DNA of 64,000 nt from Bacteroidales bacterium (GTDB lineage: Bacteria > Bacteroidota > Bacteroidia > Bacteroidales > UBA932): positions 35,050 through 99,049 of the forward strand of contig JAAZIA010000025.1 of NCBI GenBank assembly GCA_012510445.1, read 5' to 3'. Shown here one piece after another: positions 1 through 11,045 of the stretch (positions within the stretch are counted from its first letter, which is position 1; each line of letters opens with the position of its first letter). A program made the position numbers and the translations under genes. The notes beneath the pieces were generated by a model. It was not told where the DNA came from. It made no database searches and saw only the letters and a program-made list of their open reading frames with translations.

Positions 1-1
1 A

Positions 2-409
2 AGCGGAGTGACCAGACGCTTGGCAGAGACAGCCCGCGGTCCGCTCATTGATATTGTAACCATCCTGATTGGCCTGACCGTAGGATGTTCCACGCAAGCA
101 GACAAATTCCTTCAAGTGGAATCTGTGAAAATTTTTGCTCTGGGAGCCATGTCATTTATTGTAGCAACAACAGCCGGCGTACTTTTTGTTAAGGTCATGA
201 ACTTGTTTCTGAAACCAGGAAACAAAATAAACCCGCTTATTGGAAACTCGGGCGTATCTGCTGTTCCTGACAGTGCCCGTGTATCTGAGCTTGTAGGCCT
301 TCAATATGACCGCACCAACCACCTGCTTATGCATGCTATGGGCCCCAACGTGGCCGGAGTCATTGGCTCTGCAGTAGCTGCCGGAATTTTACTTGGATTC
401 TTATCATAA
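2..409 (+). CDS. Na+-translocating decarboxylase beta subunit, C-terminal part (partial)
   Basis: This is the C-terminal ~135 residues of the membrane beta subunit (OadB/GcdB/MmdB family) of a biotin-dependent, Na+-pumping decarboxylase. The frame is open to the window edge, so the gene starts upstream. Family-typical stretches are visible: TARGPLIDIVTILIGLTVG near the edge, the loop NPLIGNSGVSAVP, and the closing HAMGPNVAGVIGSAVAAG helix. The subunit couples decarboxylation to Na+ export across the inner membrane. The substrate (oxaloacetate, methylmalonyl-CoA or glutaconyl-CoA) cannot be told from this fragment. The V-type ATPase operon begins 25 nt downstream on the same strand. Confidence 0.9.
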   Translation, partial: SGVTRRLAETARGPLIDIVTILIGLTVGCSTQADKFLQVESVKIFALGAMSFIVATTAGVLFVKVMNLFLKPGNKINPLIGNSGVSAVPDSARVSELVGLQYDRTNHLLMHAMGPNVAGVIGSAVAAGILLGFLS

Positions 410-434
410 TAAAACACATATCCAATACAAACCT

Positions 435-1049
435 ATGGAAAACAAACTGCAAGAACTGACAAACAAGCTGTACCAAGAAGGGTTGGCTAAAGGCAAAGAA
501 GAATCGGAAGTTCTTATTGCAAAAGCCAAAGAAGAAGCCGAGGCTATTGTTATAGCCGCCAAAGAAGAAGCTGCCGGTATGGTAGAGCGTGCAGAGAAAG
601 AAGCTGCAGAACATAAAGAGCAAGTGGAAAATGAAATTAGAATGGCATCCCGCCATACCCTTACTGCTCTAAAAAAGGAAATCGAAAACTTGGTTGTATG
701 TAAAGCCTTGGAAGATCCTACAAAAAAAGCAATGGATGACGTTGCCTTTGTTCAGGACATTATAGAAACGCTTATTCGTGCGTTTAATCCGGAGGAAGCC
801 TCCTCTATAGATTTGGAACTTGTATTGCCACAAGTAAAAAAAGAGGCTTTTTCAGATTTTTTAAAGTCCAGAACTTCAAGGCTATTGGAAAAGGAACTTA
901 AGGTTACCTTTACTACCGGTATAGAAAACGGGTTTGTCATTGGCCCGGTAGACGGAGGCTTCCAAATCCGTTTTACAGATGCGGATTTTATGGCCCTGTT
1001 CAACACATACGTGAGCCCCGGGACCCAAAAATTGCTGTATGGCGAATAA
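435..1049 (+). CDS. atpE: V-type ATP synthase subunit E
   Basis: Peripheral-stalk subunit of a bacterial V/A-type ATPase, about 204 residues. The N-terminal half is a charged, Ala/Glu/Lys-rich coiled coil (AKAKEEAEAIVIAAKEEAAG), followed by a compact C-terminal domain, as in the family. The frame is open from position 393, but the ATG at 435 (MENKLQEL) leaves a family-like start outside the preceding gene, so it is preferred. It is the first gene of the ATPase operon and overlaps the next gene by 11 nt. Assignment rests on the stalk-like composition and on operon position. Confidence 0.82.
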   Translation: MENKLQELTNKLYQEGLAKGKEESEVLIAKAKEEAEAIVIAAKEEAAGMVERAEKEAAEHKEQVENEIRMASRHTLTALKKEIENLVVCKALEDPTKKAMDDVAFVQDIIETLIRAFNPEEASSIDLELVLPQVKKEAFSDFLKSRTSRLLEKELKVTFTTGIENGFVIGPVDGGFQIRFTDADFMALFNTYVSPGTQKLLYGE

Positions 1050-1677
1050 TTACGAATTTATTATTGCAGGACTACCACAGCTGGTATTGGATTTTCAATC
1101 CGGAAACTTTAATCTGAAAGCTCTTACCACATCCGTCAGGGAATTGTTGGATGAGAAAGACAACCGTTGGCTGGACTGGTTGGATAAAGGAATGGAGTCT
1201 CAATACCTAAATTCTCATTTTTACCGTGCTGTGCAAAAGTGCAGCAACGGTTTTATTAGAGAATACTTTTCTTTTGACAGGGACGTTAGGAACATCATTG
1301 CTGCCTATACGGCAAGAGAGTACAAACAGGGTATCAAAGACCACTTGGTGGGCAGCAATGAACTCACAGAGCAGCTTTCCGTTTCCAGAGCCGATGATTT
1401 TGACTTGGAATACATTTCGCCGTATGGAGGCCCGCTGCACAGGATCATGCAGCTAAAAGATCCGGTAGAACGAGAACAAAAAACAGACAGGCTCAGATGG
1501 GATAAAGCTTCTGAGCTAACCGTTTTCCATTACTTTACTATAGATGTTATACTTGCTTTTTTGCTAAAAGCCGGCATAGTAGCCCGTTGGGCCAAATTAG
1601 ACAAAGAAACAGGAATGAAATTGTTTAGAGAGCTGGTCCATGAAGTAAAAAGCACTTACCAAGCAGATAAAAAATAA
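1039..1677 (+). CDS. DUF2764 family protein of the V-type ATPase operon
   Basis: About 212 residues, matching the DUF2764 family that sits between subunits E and A in V-type ATPase operons of Bacteroidota, Chlamydiae and spirochaetes. It starts MANNYEFIIAGLPQL, and the protein is helical with many charged residues. It has no membrane segment. No canonical subunit C, F or G gene is present in the operon, so this protein may occupy the central-stalk connector role of subunit C; that is inference from position. It overlaps subunit E by 11 nt and ends 2 nt before subunit A. Confidence 0.75.
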   Translation: MANNYEFIIAGLPQLVLDFQSGNFNLKALTTSVRELLDEKDNRWLDWLDKGMESQYLNSHFYRAVQKCSNGFIREYFSFDRDVRNIIAAYTAREYKQGIKDHLVGSNELTEQLSVSRADDFDLEYISPYGGPLHRIMQLKDPVEREQKTDRLRWDKASELTVFHYFTIDVILAFLLKAGIVARWAKLDKETGMKLFRELVHEVKSTYQADKK

Positions 1678-1679
1678 TT

Positions 1680-3443
1680 ATGCAAACACAAACCACCGGA
1701 AAAGTAAGAGGCATCATTGCCAATTTGGTTACCATTGAGGTTGACGGACCGGTTGCACAGAACGAAATTTGTTTTATCCATCTGGGAGACACACGTCTGA
1801 TGGCAGAAGTCATCAAGGTTTCCGGAAAAAACGCCTCGGCTCAAGTATATGAAAGCACCCGAGGTCTACGTGTAGAAGATCACGTCACTTTTGCAGGCCA
1901 TATGCTGGAAGTCCGGCTGGGACCGGGTCTGTTGTCCAACAATTACGACGGGCTTCAGAACAACCTGGCGACTATGGATGGTGTCTTTCTAAAAAAAGGC
2001 GATTATACAGAACCTATAGACAGAGAGGCTGTGTGGGATTTCAAACCTTTAGCAAAGGTCGGCGACAAAGTTACGGCCGGTGACTGGCTGGGTGAAGTCA
2101 TGGAAAGCTGGCTACTCCACCGCATTATGGTGCCTTTTATTATGACAGAAACGTACACCGTAGAAACTGTTGTGGAAGAAGGTTCCTATACGGTTGATAA
2201 AACCATAGCCGTCCTGAAAGACAGCAAAGGAAAGACCTACCCTGTTACCATGGTACAAAAATGGCCTGTAAAACGAGCCATTACCGCTTACAAAGAAAAA
2301 CCCAGACCGTTCAAGGTTATGGAAACAGGCGTTCGTACGATTGATACTTTTAATCCCATTGCCGAGGGAGGCACCGGCTTTATTCCCGGACCTTTTGGAT
2401 CCGGAAAGACCGTTCTTCAGCACGCCATTGCTAAGCAAGCAGAAGCTGATATTATTGTAGTGGCGGCCTGTGGGGAACGTGCCAACGAAGTGGTGGAAAT
2501 TTTTACAGAATTCCCCAAATTGATAGACAACCGCACAGGAAGGCATCTGATGGAACGTACTACCATCATATGTAACACCTCTAACATGCCGGTAGCCGCC
2601 CGTGAGGCTTCTGTGTATACCGCTATGACCATTTGTGAATATTACCGAGCTATGGGACACCGTGCCTTATTGCTGGCAGACTCTACGTCGCGTTGGGCAC
2701 AGGCTCTAAGAGAGATGAGTAACCGAATGGAAGAACTCCCCGGACAAGATGCCTTCCCCATGGACCTTCCGGCCATCATTTCCAGTTTCTATGCACGCGC
2801 AGGAATTGTAGAACTGAATAACGGAGAATTAGGATCGGTTACTTTCATTGGAACGGTATCTCCTGCCGGGGGAAACTTGAAAGAACCCGTTACGGAATCT
2901 ACCCAAAAAGCCACCCGTTGTTTCTATGCATTGTCGCAAAACAGAGCTGACAGAAAACGTTACCCTGCTATAGACCCCATGGACAGCTATTCCAAATACC
3001 TGGAATACCCCGAAGTTATATCGTATTTTGAGAAGAAAATGGGTCCGGAATGGATTGATAAAATTTGGGAAGGAAAAAACTTCGTAAGACGAGGTAAAGA
3101 AGCCTACGAACAAATCAACATCTTAGGAGACGACGGAGTCCCCCTAAGCTACCATATAAATTACTGGAAATCTGAGCTTATAGACTTTATTATTCTTCAG
3201 CAAGACGCTTTTGATTCCATTGATGCCTGTACCCCTATGGAACGTCAGGAATACATGTACACAAAAGTAATTGAGGTCTGTCGTAAGGATTTTACATTTG
3301 AAGACTTTGAAGACTGTTCTGATTTTTTCAAAAGAGTGATCAATGTTTTCCGCCAAATGAACTATTCTGAATTCCAATCGGAAGGTTTCAAACGCTACGA
3401 AATTGAAATTGAAGAACTCCTGACCCAAAAGGTTCAGGCTTAA
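1680..3443 (+). CDS. atpA: V-type ATP synthase catalytic subunit A
   Basis: Catalytic nucleotide-binding subunit of the V1 head, 587 residues, the usual size. The Walker A loop GPFGSGKTVLQHAIAKQ lies near residue 240, and the A-type non-homologous region precedes it. ALLLADSTSRWAQALREMS contains the Walker B aspartate region. Three A subunits alternate with three B subunits (next gene) to couple ATP hydrolysis or synthesis to ion flow through the K ring. The gene is tightly packed with its neighbours. Confidence 0.97.
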   Translation: MQTQTTGKVRGIIANLVTIEVDGPVAQNEICFIHLGDTRLMAEVIKVSGKNASAQVYESTRGLRVEDHVTFAGHMLEVRLGPGLLSNNYDGLQNNLATMDGVFLKKGDYTEPIDREAVWDFKPLAKVGDKVTAGDWLGEVMESWLLHRIMVPFIMTETYTVETVVEEGSYTVDKTIAVLKDSKGKTYPVTMVQKWPVKRAITAYKEKPRPFKVMETGVRTIDTFNPIAEGGTGFIPGPFGSGKTVLQHAIAKQAEADIIVVAACGERANEVVEIFTEFPKLIDNRTGRHLMERTTIICNTSNMPVAAREASVYTAMTICEYYRAMGHRALLLADSTSRWAQALREMSNRMEELPGQDAFPMDLPAIISSFYARAGIVELNNGELGSVTFIGTVSPAGGNLKEPVTESTQKATRCFYALSQNRADRKRYPAIDPMDSYSKYLEYPEVISYFEKKMGPEWIDKIWEGKNFVRRGKEAYEQINILGDDGVPLSYHINYWKSELIDFIILQQDAFDSIDACTPMERQEYMYTKVIEVCRKDFTFEDFEDCSDFFKRVINVFRQMNYSEFQSEGFKRYEIEIEELLTQKVQA

Positions 3444-3454
3444 TACATAAAAAT

Positions 3455-4771
3455 ATGGCAAAAGCTTTTCAACGCATATACACACGTTTAGAAGGAATCA
3501 CAAAAGCCACTGTTGTACTGAATGCCCGCCGCGTAATGAACGATGAATTGGCTACCGTAGACGGCCGCCTGTCTCAGGTAGTAAAGATTAGCGGAGACCA
3601 GGTTACCTTGCAGGTTTTTGGAGGAACAGAAGGCATTGCTACCAACTCCGAGGTGGTTTTCTGGGGCGAGGCTCCTTCGCTCAATGTAAGTGACCACCTG
3701 GCAGGACGTTTCTTTAATGCCTACGGCAAACCCATTGACGGCGGCCCCCATGTAGAAGGAGAACATCGGGAAATTGGAGGTCCCTCTGTAAACCCCTTCC
3801 GAAGGGCACAACCTTCCCAGATCATTCCTACAGGAATTGCCGGTATTGACCTGAATAACACGTTAGTATCCGGGCAAAAAATTCCGTTTTTCGCCGACCC
3901 CGATCAGCCTTACAACCAGGTAATGGCTACCGTGGCACTGAGAGCAGACGTAGATAAAATTATTCTGGGCGGCATGGGGCTTACCAACGACGATTATTTA
4001 TTTTTTAGGCAATCTTTTGAGAATGCCGGAAAGTTATCCCGTATTATCAGTTTTGTGAATACTACAGACGACCCGCCCGTGGAGCGCCTGCTCATTCCCG
4101 ATATGGCGCTCACGGCAGCCGAGTATTTTGCGGTGGATAAAAATGAAAAAGTATTGGTGTTGCTCACAGACATGACGCTTTATGCAGACGCGCTAAGTAT
4201 TGTAAGCAACCGTATGGACCAAATACCGTCTAAAGATTCTATGCCCGGATCGCTCTATTCAGACTTGGCTAAGATCTACGAAAAGGCAGTACAATTGCCT
4301 TCCGGAGGTTCCATTACCATCATTGCCGTGACCACCCTTAGCGGAGGAGACATTACACATGCCATTCCCGACAACACCGGGTACATTACAGAAGGGCAGC
4401 TTTTCCTACGACACGACTCCGATACAGGAAAAGTAATTGTAGACCCCTTCCGCTCGCTTTCACGCCTTAAACAATTGGTTATTGGGAAACAAACAAGAGA
4501 AGACCATAACCACGTAATGAACACAGCCATTCGCCTGTACGCAGACGCTGCAGACGCCAAAACAAAACTTGAGAACGGTTTTGACCTGAGCGATTACGAT
4601 TTACGTGCTTTGGATTTTGCAAAAGAGTATTCATTACAACTGTTATCCATTGATGTAAATATTAATGTAACAGAAATGTTGGAACGTACCTGGAAACTTT
4701 TTGCTAAGTACTTCACCATTGAAGAATTAAGCATCCGTGAAGACCTGGTTGAGAAATATTATGGCCATTAA
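3455..4771 (+). CDS. atpB: V-type ATP synthase subunit B
   Basis: Non-catalytic nucleotide-binding subunit of the V1 head, 438 residues. It has the B-family core (NPFRRAQPSQIIPTGIAGID, SMPGSLYSDLAKIYEKA) and lacks a canonical P-loop, as expected for B subunits. It begins 11 nt after subunit A and overlaps the chosen start of subunit D by 11 nt. Confidence 0.96.
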   Translation: MAKAFQRIYTRLEGITKATVVLNARRVMNDELATVDGRLSQVVKISGDQVTLQVFGGTEGIATNSEVVFWGEAPSLNVSDHLAGRFFNAYGKPIDGGPHVEGEHREIGGPSVNPFRRAQPSQIIPTGIAGIDLNNTLVSGQKIPFFADPDQPYNQVMATVALRADVDKIILGGMGLTNDDYLFFRQSFENAGKLSRIISFVNTTDDPPVERLLIPDMALTAAEYFAVDKNEKVLVLLTDMTLYADALSIVSNRMDQIPSKDSMPGSLYSDLAKIYEKAVQLPSGGSITIIAVTTLSGGDITHAIPDNTGYITEGQLFLRHDSDTGKVIVDPFRSLSRLKQLVIGKQTREDHNHVMNTAIRLYADAADAKTKLENGFDLSDYDLRALDFAKEYSLQLLSIDVNINVTEMLERTWKLFAKYFTIEELSIREDLVEKYYGH

Positions 4772-5359
4772 ATATCAGTTTAATAAAACTTCACTTACCG
4801 CCCTTGGAAAGCAACTGAAGATCAGGGAAAATGCACTTCCTACGTTAAAAAACAAGGAAAGTGCTCTGCGTATGGAAGTCAAGCGAGCCAGGCAGCGGTC
4901 AGATCAACTGCAGGAAGAGTTAGACAACACTTTGGCTTCTTACAGGGGTATGGCAGCTATGTGGAATGAATTTACACCAGGATTGATCCGTGTAAAAGAC
5001 GTTCTACTGGATACGGTGAAAATTGCCGGTATAAAAACCCCCGCCTTAAAAGAAGTTCTTTTTGAAGTCAGCCCTTACTCCCTCTTTTCGCAACCGCAAT
5101 GGTTTGCTCAAGGAGTTCATATCCTGAAAGAATTGGCTCAAATTGGTATTGAAAGTGAAATCTATTTAGAAAAGAGGAACTTGCTTGATCATGCCCGTAA
5201 AAAGACTACCCAAAAAGTGAACCTGTACGAAAAAGTACAGATTCCCGGGTACCAGGAAGCCATCCGCAAAATCAAGCGCTATCTGGAAGACGAAGAAACG
5301 CTATCTAAAGCCAGCCAGAAAATTGTTAAAAACCGTAAGCAGAAAGAGGAGGATATGTT

Positions 5360-5363
<4 letters not shown>
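4761..5363 (+). CDS. atpD: V-type ATP synthase subunit D
   Basis: Central rotor-stalk subunit, about 200 residues. The sequence begins MAIKYQFNKTSLTALGKQL and is mostly long charged helices at both ends, as in the D family, which forms an antiparallel coiled coil inside the A3B3 head. The ATG at 4761 matches family N-termini better than the upstream ATG at 4737, which lies inside subunit B. It overlaps subunit B by 11 nt and subunit I by 4 nt, suggesting translational coupling. Confidence 0.92.
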
Positions 5364-7644
<2,281 letters not shown>

Positions 7645-7647
7645 GCC

Positions 7648-9042
7648 ATGAGCTTGATTACCTCCATTTCAGGAATAAGGGGTACCATAGGCGGACTGCC
7701 GGGGGTATCCCTTTCTCCGTTGGATATTGTCCGTTTTACCTCTGCATATGCCCAACTTATTAAAGAGCAAAGCAAAAGGGAACGCCATACCGTGGTAGTA
7801 GGCCGTGACGCCAGACTGTCCGGAGATATGGTAAGACAACTGGTGTGCGGTACACTGCAAGCATGCGGAATGGAGGTTATAGATTTAGGCTTGGCCAGCA
7901 CGCCTACCACAGAAATGGCTGTGCTGTTTACCAAAGCCTCCGGAGGTATGGTAATAACCGCCAGTCACAACCCAAGGGATTGGAACGCTCTTAAAATGCT
8001 GGATGGTAGCGGTGAGTTTCTGAACGCACAGCAAGGAGAGCAAATACTGGAAACAATCCGAAACAGCTCTTTTACGTACGTTTCTGTAGATCAATTGGGA
8101 GCGTACTCCACAGCCGATTTTACAGACAAACATATAGAGGCCGTTATCAACCACCCGTTGGTCAATAAAGAAGCCATAAGGAAGGCAGGATTTAGTGCTG
8201 CTGTGGACGGCATAAACTCTGTAGGTGGCATCATCGTCCCCCGGCTTTTAGAATCTTTAGGAGTAGTTTGCCATAAAATCCATTGCCACCCTACTGGAGA
8301 GTTTGCACACAACCCGGAACCGCTACCGGAACACCTCAAGGATTTGTCTGCAGAGGTAGTTACTAAAAAAGCAGACCTTGGTATTTCTGTGGATCCCGAT
8401 GTGGACCGCCTGGCTCTGGTATGTGAGGACGGAAGCATGTTTGGCGAAGAGTTTACCTTGGTGGCCTGTGCAGATTACGTACTGGGAAAACACGCCGCAT
8501 CACATCCCGGGAAACCCCTGCATACCGTATCTAACTTATCCTCAACGCGTGCCTTGAAAGACGTTGCCGGGTGGCATAAAGGAACGTATTCTGCCTCGGC
8601 CGTTGGCGAAGCTCATGTGGTGGCAGAAATGAAACGTACTGCAAGCCTTATTGGAGGTGAAGGAAACGGCGGAGTCATTTTACCTTCTTTGCATTACGGA
8701 AGGGATGCCGTAATAGGTGTCGCCCTGTTTTTATCCCTTCTTGCAGAAAAAAAGACATCTGTTAGCAAGCTTAGAAACACGTATCCTACATACCACCTGA
8801 GCAAAAACAGGAAGGCATTAAAAGAAGACACCTCCCTGCCCGTTTTATTTGACCGGGTACAAGCTGCCTTTCCCGGAGCTAACGTTGACTTACGCGATGG
8901 ATTGCGCTTAGATTTTGAAGAAGAAAGAACATGGGTAAGCCTGCGCAAGTCAAATACAGAACCCATTATGCGTATCTACAGCGAAGCTCCTTTGGCCTCT
9001 GAAGCCAACCAATTGGCCGGTAAAGTCATGAAATTGCTTTAG
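7648..9042 (+). CDS. glmM: Phosphoglucosamine mutase (phosphohexomutase family)
   Basis: Interconverts glucosamine-6-phosphate and glucosamine-1-phosphate for UDP-GlcNAc and cell-wall synthesis in the cytoplasm. The protein has 464 residues, the usual length. The phosphoserine loop MVITASHNPRDWNALK has its catalytic serine near residue 106; the metal loop is SVDPDVDRLALV, the sugar loop GGEGNGG, and the C-terminal phosphate loop SLRKSNTEPIMRIYSE. A phosphomannomutase specificity cannot be excluded from sequence alone. It is packed 4 nt behind the ATPase K gene, so probably co-transcribed. Confidence 0.88.
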   Translation: MSLITSISGIRGTIGGLPGVSLSPLDIVRFTSAYAQLIKEQSKRERHTVVVGRDARLSGDMVRQLVCGTLQACGMEVIDLGLASTPTTEMAVLFTKASGGMVITASHNPRDWNALKMLDGSGEFLNAQQGEQILETIRNSSFTYVSVDQLGAYSTADFTDKHIEAVINHPLVNKEAIRKAGFSAAVDGINSVGGIIVPRLLESLGVVCHKIHCHPTGEFAHNPEPLPEHLKDLSAEVVTKKADLGISVDPDVDRLALVCEDGSMFGEEFTLVACADYVLGKHAASHPGKPLHTVSNLSSTRALKDVAGWHKGTYSASAVGEAHVVAEMKRTASLIGGEGNGGVILPSLHYGRDAVIGVALFLSLLAEKKTSVSKLRNTYPTYHLSKNRKALKEDTSLPVLFDRVQAAFPGANVDLRDGLRLDFEEERTWVSLRKSNTEPIMRIYSEAPLASEANQLAGKVMKLL

Positions 9043-9067
9043 TTGTGTAATCTTACTGCCCGTATAA

Positions 9068-9098
9068 TTTGTAGGGCAGAAAAAATTATGTACCTTTG
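9068..9098 (+). promoter_or_regulatory. Bacteroidota-type promoter of rpmE2
   Basis: A TTTG at 9068-9071 and TACCTTTG at 9091-9098 are separated by 19 bp, matching the -33/-7 consensus known for Bacteroides promoters. The expected start point is about 38 nt ahead of the rpmE2 ATG. Confidence 0.75.
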
Positions 9099-9135
9099 CA
9101 GCCCGTTTGAAAGAAAAAATCAAAATTATTATACA

Positions 9136-9387
9136 ATGAAACAAGGAATACACCCTGAAAACTACAGACTGGTAGCATTCAAAGATATGTCCAATGACCA
9201 CACGTTCGTTACTCGTTCTTGTGTGAACACAAAAGAAACCATTACGCTGGAAGGAGTGGAATATCCTTTGTACAAGCTGGAAATTTCCAATACATCTCAC
9301 CCTTTCTATACAGGTAAGATGAAACTGGTTGACACGGCCGGACGTGTAGACAAATTCAGGAGTCGTTATGGTGAACGAAAAAAATAA
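9136..9387 (+). CDS. rpmE2: 50S ribosomal protein L31 type B
   Basis: Large-subunit ribosomal protein, 83 residues: [19 protein letters not shown], then [21 protein letters not shown], characteristic of type B L31. It lacks the zinc-binding cysteine set of the type A form. The frame is open from 9043, but the ATG at 9136 matches the family and lies downstream of the promoter. A strong hairpin terminator follows 15 nt after the stop. Confidence 0.96.
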   Translation: MKQGIHPENYRLVAFKDMSNDHTFVTRSCVNTKETITLEGVEYPLYKLEISNTSHPFYTGKMKLVDTAGRVDKFRSRYGERKK

Positions 9388-9402
9388 CGGATCCCGGAAT
9401 AC

Positions 9403-9436
9403 AAAAAAAAGCTGTCCCCAAAAGGACGGCTTTTTT
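9403..9436 (+). terminator. Rho-independent terminator after rpmE2
   Basis: A 7-bp stem (GCTGTCC at 9411-9417 pairing with GGACGGC at 9424-9430, one G-T wobble) and a 6-nt loop are flanked by an A tract upstream and six T downstream. It lies just behind rpmE2 and inside the longest open frame of the next gene. Confidence 0.75.
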
Positions 9437-9448
9437 ATTCGTAAAACG

Positions 9449-10144
9449 GTGCCGGCATACAGCAAACTTACGGCAACAGCAGACGGTTCACTTACCGTAA
9501 CCGGTCCTTACAGAGAAACATATCATTCGTTGGCCGGAGCTGTTACAGAATCTGAATACGTTTACATAGCTTGCGGACTGCGTTTTTTTATAGAATCCGG
9601 TATAGCTGCGGGAACGTTACCCTCAGTCATTCACATTCTGGAAATGGGACTGGGCACGGGTCTTAACGCTTTTCTTGCCTGTAAGGAGGAACTCCCCAAT
9701 ACATCGGAAATTTTTTACCGTGCCGTTGAGAAATATCCGTTACTACCGGAAATAACAGACCGTCTGGGATACGCTAAAGATTCGGTAGAAAAAGCCCTGT
9801 TTCAGTCCATTCATTCCGGTCCTTGGGGTAGTCCTTACCCAATTACCGAAAGGTTTACTCTGTGCAAACTCCGGTGTGATTTTTTAACCTTCAAACCCAC
9901 TCACATACCGGCCGTTCATGTAGTGTTTTACGATGCTTTTTCTCCTGCAGTGCAGCCCTTGCTATGGACAGAGTCTGCCTTGTTACAAATATTTCCTTAC
10001 TTAGCTACCGGAGCGGTTCTCACTACATACAGCTGTACCGGCTCTTTCCGGAGGGTACTGGAGACACTGGGTTTTACAACAGAACGGCTCCCCGGAACGG
10101 GCAAAAAGCGCCAAATCCTGAGAGCCGTTCTCACCAGGTCTTGA
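9449..10144 (+). CDS. mnmD: tRNA (mnm5s2U34) methyltransferase-type protein, MnmD family
   Basis: SAM-dependent methyltransferase of the DUF752/MnmC N-terminal type, which completes methylaminomethyl modification of the wobble uridine in some tRNAs. The SAM loop LEMGLGTGLNAFLACKE, the substrate motif FYDAFSPAVQPLLW and the C-terminal TYSCTGSFRRVLETLGF with GKKRQILRA are visible. The frame is open from an ATG at 9368 that overlaps rpmE2, but those first 27 codons contain the rpmE2 terminator. The GTG at 9449 sits about 11 residues before the conserved ADGS segment, as in relatives, so I prefer it. It stands alone, without the MnmC oxidase domain. Confidence 0.82.
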   Translation: MPAYSKLTATADGSLTVTGPYRETYHSLAGAVTESEYVYIACGLRFFIESGIAAGTLPSVIHILEMGLGTGLNAFLACKEELPNTSEIFYRAVEKYPLLPEITDRLGYAKDSVEKALFQSIHSGPWGSPYPITERFTLCKLRCDFLTFKPTHIPAVHVVFYDAFSPAVQPLLWTESALLQIFPYLATGAVLTTYSCTGSFRRVLETLGFTTERLPGTGKKRQILRAVLTRS

Positions 10145-10164
10145 AACCTGGATCTTCTTAGTTA

Positions 10165-10740
10165 TTAGTAGTTCTCTTTCTTTTCTTCAAAATATGACTT
10201 GGAATGCAAGCATGCAGGACAAAGTTCAGGAGCCTTTTTACCCTTGGTAATGTAACCACAGTTGCGGCACTGCCACAAAATGTCTTGATCCCTTTCAAAG
10301 AATTTTCCTTCCTCTACCCTTGCCAACAATTGACGGTAACGTTTTTCATGTTCTACCTCAACAGAAGCAATGGCTAAAAAAGCAGCAGCTACTTTTGGAA
10401 ATCCTTCTTCTGCAGCTGTTTTGGCAAACGCAGGATAGAGTTCTGCATGTTCTTCATACTCCCCTTCTGCTGCTGCCAATAAGTTTTCTTGGGTAGTTCC
10501 AATCACACCTGCCGGATAAGCAGCAGCGATTTCTACCATACCGCCTTCCAAAAATTTAAAAAAACGTTTGGCGTGTTCTTTTTCTTGCATAGCAGTTTCT
10601 TCAAATACGGCAGCAATTTGCTGGTAACCTTCTTTTTTGGCTACAGAAGCAAAATACGTATAACGGCTGCACGCTTGTGATTCTCCTGCAAAAGCAGCTA
10701 ACAGATTTTTTTCAGTTTTTGTTCCTTTGATAGATTTCAT
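10165..10740 (-). CDS. rbr: Rubrerythrin
   Basis: Non-haem iron peroxidase that reduces hydrogen peroxide in anaerobes, 191 residues. The N-terminal ferritin-like domain carries the diiron ligands (AGESQACSRYTYFA, EETAMQEKEHAKRF, EVEHEKRY). The C-terminal rubredoxin-like domain has two CxxC pairs (CRNCGY and CPAC). It is the last gene of a minus-strand run with YceD, rpmF and tRNA-Arg, and converges on mnmD. Confidence 0.96.
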   Translation of the reverse strand: MKSIKGTKTEKNLLAAFAGESQACSRYTYFASVAKKEGYQQIAAVFEETAMQEKEHAKRFFKFLEGGMVEIAAAYPAGVIGTTQENLLAAAEGEYEEHAELYPAFAKTAAEEGFPKVAAAFLAIASVEVEHEKRYRQLLARVEEGKFFERDQDILWQCRNCGYITKGKKAPELCPACLHSKSYFEEKKENY

Positions 10741-10759
10741 AGTATTAAAATTGTTGTTG

Positions 10760-10831
10760 TAGCCCCACTAGGACTCGAACCTAGATCTGAAGTTTAGGAA
10801 ACTTCCGTTCTATCCCTTGAACTATAGGGCC
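10760..10831 (-). tRNA. tRNA-Arg (anticodon CCT)
   Basis: A cloverleaf is visible on the minus strand: 7-bp acceptor stem, anticodon stem GAAGT/ACTTC with loop TTCCTAA (anticodon CCT), and T arm CTAGG-TTCGAGT-CCTAG. The discriminator is A and no CCA is encoded. It lies between rpmF and rubrerythrin, in their orientation. Confidence 0.93.
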
Positions 10832-10844
10832 AAACCGATTGGCA

Positions 10845-11027
10845 TCAGACAATTGTTTTCTCTATGATCTGACGACCGCGGTAAAAGCCACACTCGGGGC
10901 ATACCCTATGATACATTACGGTTGATCCGCAATTGGAACAAGTAGCCAATGTAGGGGGTTTCAATTTATAATGCGTTCTGCGTTTATTTCTTCTTTGTTT
11001 AGAAATTTTGTTTTTTGGAAGTGCCAT
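10845..11027 (-). CDS. rpmF: 50S ribosomal protein L32
   Basis: Large-subunit ribosomal protein, 60 residues, starting MALPKNKISKQRRNKRR, with a zinc ribbon CSNCGSTVMYHRVCPECG in the C-terminal half. It follows the YceD-family gene by 18 nt, a pairing seen across bacteria. Confidence 0.97.
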   Translation of the reverse strand: MALPKNKISKQRRNKRRTHYKLKPPTLATCSNCGSTVMYHRVCPECGFYRGRQIIEKTIV

Positions 11028-11045
11028 AGCTCAATCTCCTATATA

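Noticed and set aside
2112..2660. A 182-residue antisense open frame inside atpA
   Set aside because: It lies wholly within a strongly supported catalytic subunit gene, has no recognisable domain, and its Cys/His/Phe-rich composition is typical of antisense translation.
10134..10151. A small hairpin (CCAGGT/ACCTGG) at the mnmD stop as a terminator
   Set aside because: The 6-bp stem overlaps the stop codon and is not followed by a T tract; the evidence is too weak.
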